From: an uncultured Mycoplasmatota bacterium
GTDB taxonomy: Bacteria; Bacillota_I; Bacilli_A; RF39; UBA660
DNA: 64,000 nt
Direction of reading: 5' to 3'
Assembly (NCBI GenBank): GCA_900551455.1
Contig: URVV01000004.1
Coordinates: 1-64,000 of the forward strand
Each line of letters opens with the position of its first letter. The first letter of the stretch is position 1. Position numbers and translations under genes: made by a program. The notes below the pieces were generated by a model. It had not been told where the DNA came from. It searched no databases and saw nothing but the letters and a program-made list of their open reading frames with translations. Of the stretch, positions 62,860-64,000 are shown piece by piece.

Positions 62860-62865
62860 TATAAT
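62860..62865 (+). promoter_or_regulatory. Extended -10 promoter of the restriction locus
   Basis: TGTTATAAT (TGnTATAAT form), 18 bases before the start; the predicted leader would be about 12 bases. The -35 box is weak. Confidence 0.5.
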
Positions 62866-62883
62866 ATATACGAGGTGTAATGT

Positions 62884-63750
62884 ATGAGTGATAACTTGAT
62901 ATTTTTTATGAATGCTTTTTTGTTTGAATTGGAAGAATCATTAAATAATAATTTGGCATACTTTGATGATGTTAAATTCCAATTTGATGAAGCAAATACG
63001 GATCAACAAATAAAAATAAAGATTAAAGAATTCATTTTAAGTAATTTTAAAAGTATTAATAGTGTCACTGAAATAAAAAGTAATGGCAAGGATACTTATA
63101 TTTCAAAAGATGATTTTAGTATTTCGAATGTTAAAGTTCCATCAGAATTAACAGATGATGATAGAAATTATATTCGAAGTACTAGAAATGCTGTATATAC
63201 TAATCCGGACTTACTATTTATTATAACTGATGGAGAAAATAACTATAGAATTCCTGTTGAAGTGAAAAGTACAAAAAATAATAATATTCCTGGGTCTAGT
63301 GTACAGCAAATAGATGCAAATGACTGGGTAATATTTTTGAAACATGATGATAAACATATTTTGGAATTTGTTACTGGAAAATATATTGATGCAATAAGCG
63401 GTACAATGCAATTTCCTGATAGAAGTCCTAGACCACAAGTATCTTATAATATATTAAAGAATTGGAATAGAGATTATAGAACCTTTAAAAATGGTATTCT
63501 AGCTTTTGAAGAGGATAAAGATAAAGATGATAAACTTCAATTAATTGAAGATTGGCAAATGCTATTGTCGAAAAGATGGTTAGGTTTATTGAAACAAAAA
63601 AAGAAATTTTATAATGAACCTTGGTTTAATAATAATATAAGAAAATTTTCAGTATTGTTACTAGAATATTATGATTCATTAAGCAATGAGGAAAAACAAG
63701 AATACATAAATTTTATTAAGGATAATATTACAGGAGAAACCAATGACTAA
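62884..63750 (+). CDS. Probable type II restriction endonuclease
   Basis: 288 residues. NPDLLFIITDGENNYRIPVEVKST near 105-125 fits a PD-(D/E)xK nuclease core (PD at 107-108, E-x-K at the end). It overlaps the following cytosine methyltransferase by eight bases, the classical layout of a restriction-modification operon. The recognition site is not predictable. GAGGTG site before the ATG. Confidence 0.75.
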   Translation: MSDNLIFFMNAFLFELEESLNNNLAYFDDVKFQFDEANTDQQIKIKIKEFILSNFKSINSVTEIKSNGKDTYISKDDFSISNVKVPSELTDDDRNYIRSTRNAVYTNPDLLFIITDGENNYRIPVEVKSTKNNNIPGSSVQQIDANDWVIFLKHDDKHILEFVTGKYIDAISGTMQFPDRSPRPQVSYNILKNWNRDYRTFKNGILAFEEDKDKDDKLQLIEDWQMLLSKRWLGLLKQKKKFYNEPWFNNNIRKFSVLLLEYYDSLSNEEKQEYINFIKDNITGETND

Positions 63751-64000
63751 ACAAAAATATAAAGTAGTATCCTTGTTTTCTGGATGTGGCGGTATGGATT
63801 TAGGATTTGAAGGGAACTTTACTTATTTAAATAAAAAATATGCTGCTAACCCTTTTGAAATAGTTTACTCCAATGATTTTGAAAAGAAAGCGTGCGAAAC
63901 ATATAATTATAATTTCAAAACAAAAATAGTTTGTGATGATATAAATAATATAGATGAAAAAGACATTCCAAATTGTGATATAGTTATAGGTGGATTTCCA
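63743..64000 (+). CDS. DNA (cytosine-5) methyltransferase, partial at window end
   Basis: First 86 codons only. VSLFSGCGGMDLGFEG is motif I (AdoMet binding), SNDFEKKACETY is motif II, and the sequence ends at VIGGFP, the beginning of motif IV whose catalytic cysteine would come next. AGGAG precedes the start at 63743. It protects host DNA from the endonuclease just upstream. Confidence 0.95.
   Translation, partial: MTKQKYKVVSLFSGCGGMDLGFEGNFTYLNKKYAANPFEIVYSNDFEKKACETYNYNFKTKIVCDDINNIDEKDIPNCDIVIGGFP

Noticed and set aside
1..64000. CRISPR arrays and rRNA genes
   Set aside because: No regularly spaced repeats and no conserved rRNA segments were seen in the window.

Overview
The window comes from a very AT-rich, spore-forming member of the Bacillota (Firmicutes). 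The genetic code is standard and Shine-Dalgarno sites of the GGAGG type are strong throughout. Sporulation capacity is indicated by spoIVA, a SigH-type sigma factor in the mrnC-rlmB-sigH gene order, and a CotD-like spore coat protein. Pyruvate:ferredoxin oxidoreductase and hydroxyacyl-CoA-dehydratase-like proteins suggest an anaerobe. An uncultured gut lineage of Bacilli is a plausible guess but is not proven by the sequence.

Layout. 1-4.6 kb: two dehydratase-related genes, two VUT-family membrane proteins, an S24 repressor-like protein and the HU gene. 4.75-34.5 kb: the centrepiece, spoIVA on the minus strand, split into three pieces by two unrelated site-specific elements. Element 1 (about 15.6 kb, 5022-20670) carries a large serine recombinase, an orphan group II-type reverse transcriptase, a small resolvase, several HTH regulators, a single-chain type ISP restriction-modification enzyme and many unknown genes. 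Element 2 (about 12.6 kb, 21501-34144) carries another large serine recombinase, a MobV relaxase, an oriT-like nic site, tet(44), PadR and VOC genes and an Fe-S HhH protein, so it looks like an integrative mobilizable element. Removing both elements at short shared cores restores one continuous frame of 489 codons (B. subtilis SpoIVA has 492). HU follows spoIVA, as in Bacillus.

34.6-60.2 kb: mostly housekeeping genes, all on the minus strand: a serpin-like protein, uvrA, sigH, rlmB, rhodanese, mrnC, nifJ, asnS, ssb, an amidase, sufB, and the rimP-nusA-ylxR-infB-(two unknowns)-rbfA-nrnA-truB operon, then tRNA-Arg, a dCMP deaminase, yidD, a lipid kinase, a DUF4186 gene and a cotD-like gene. 60.4-64 kb: a sigma-region-4-like ORF without an AUG, an unknown large membrane protein, and a divergent type II restriction-modification pair whose methyltransferase is cut by the window end.

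The most notable inference is that this strain must excise both elements, as Bacillus does with skin and SPbeta, or else cannot make intact SpoIVA and a normal spore coat. Since SpoIVA is needed only in the mother cell, excision there would cost the germ line nothing. The sequence shows the arrangement and the clean in-frame repair. It does not show when, or whether, excision occurs.
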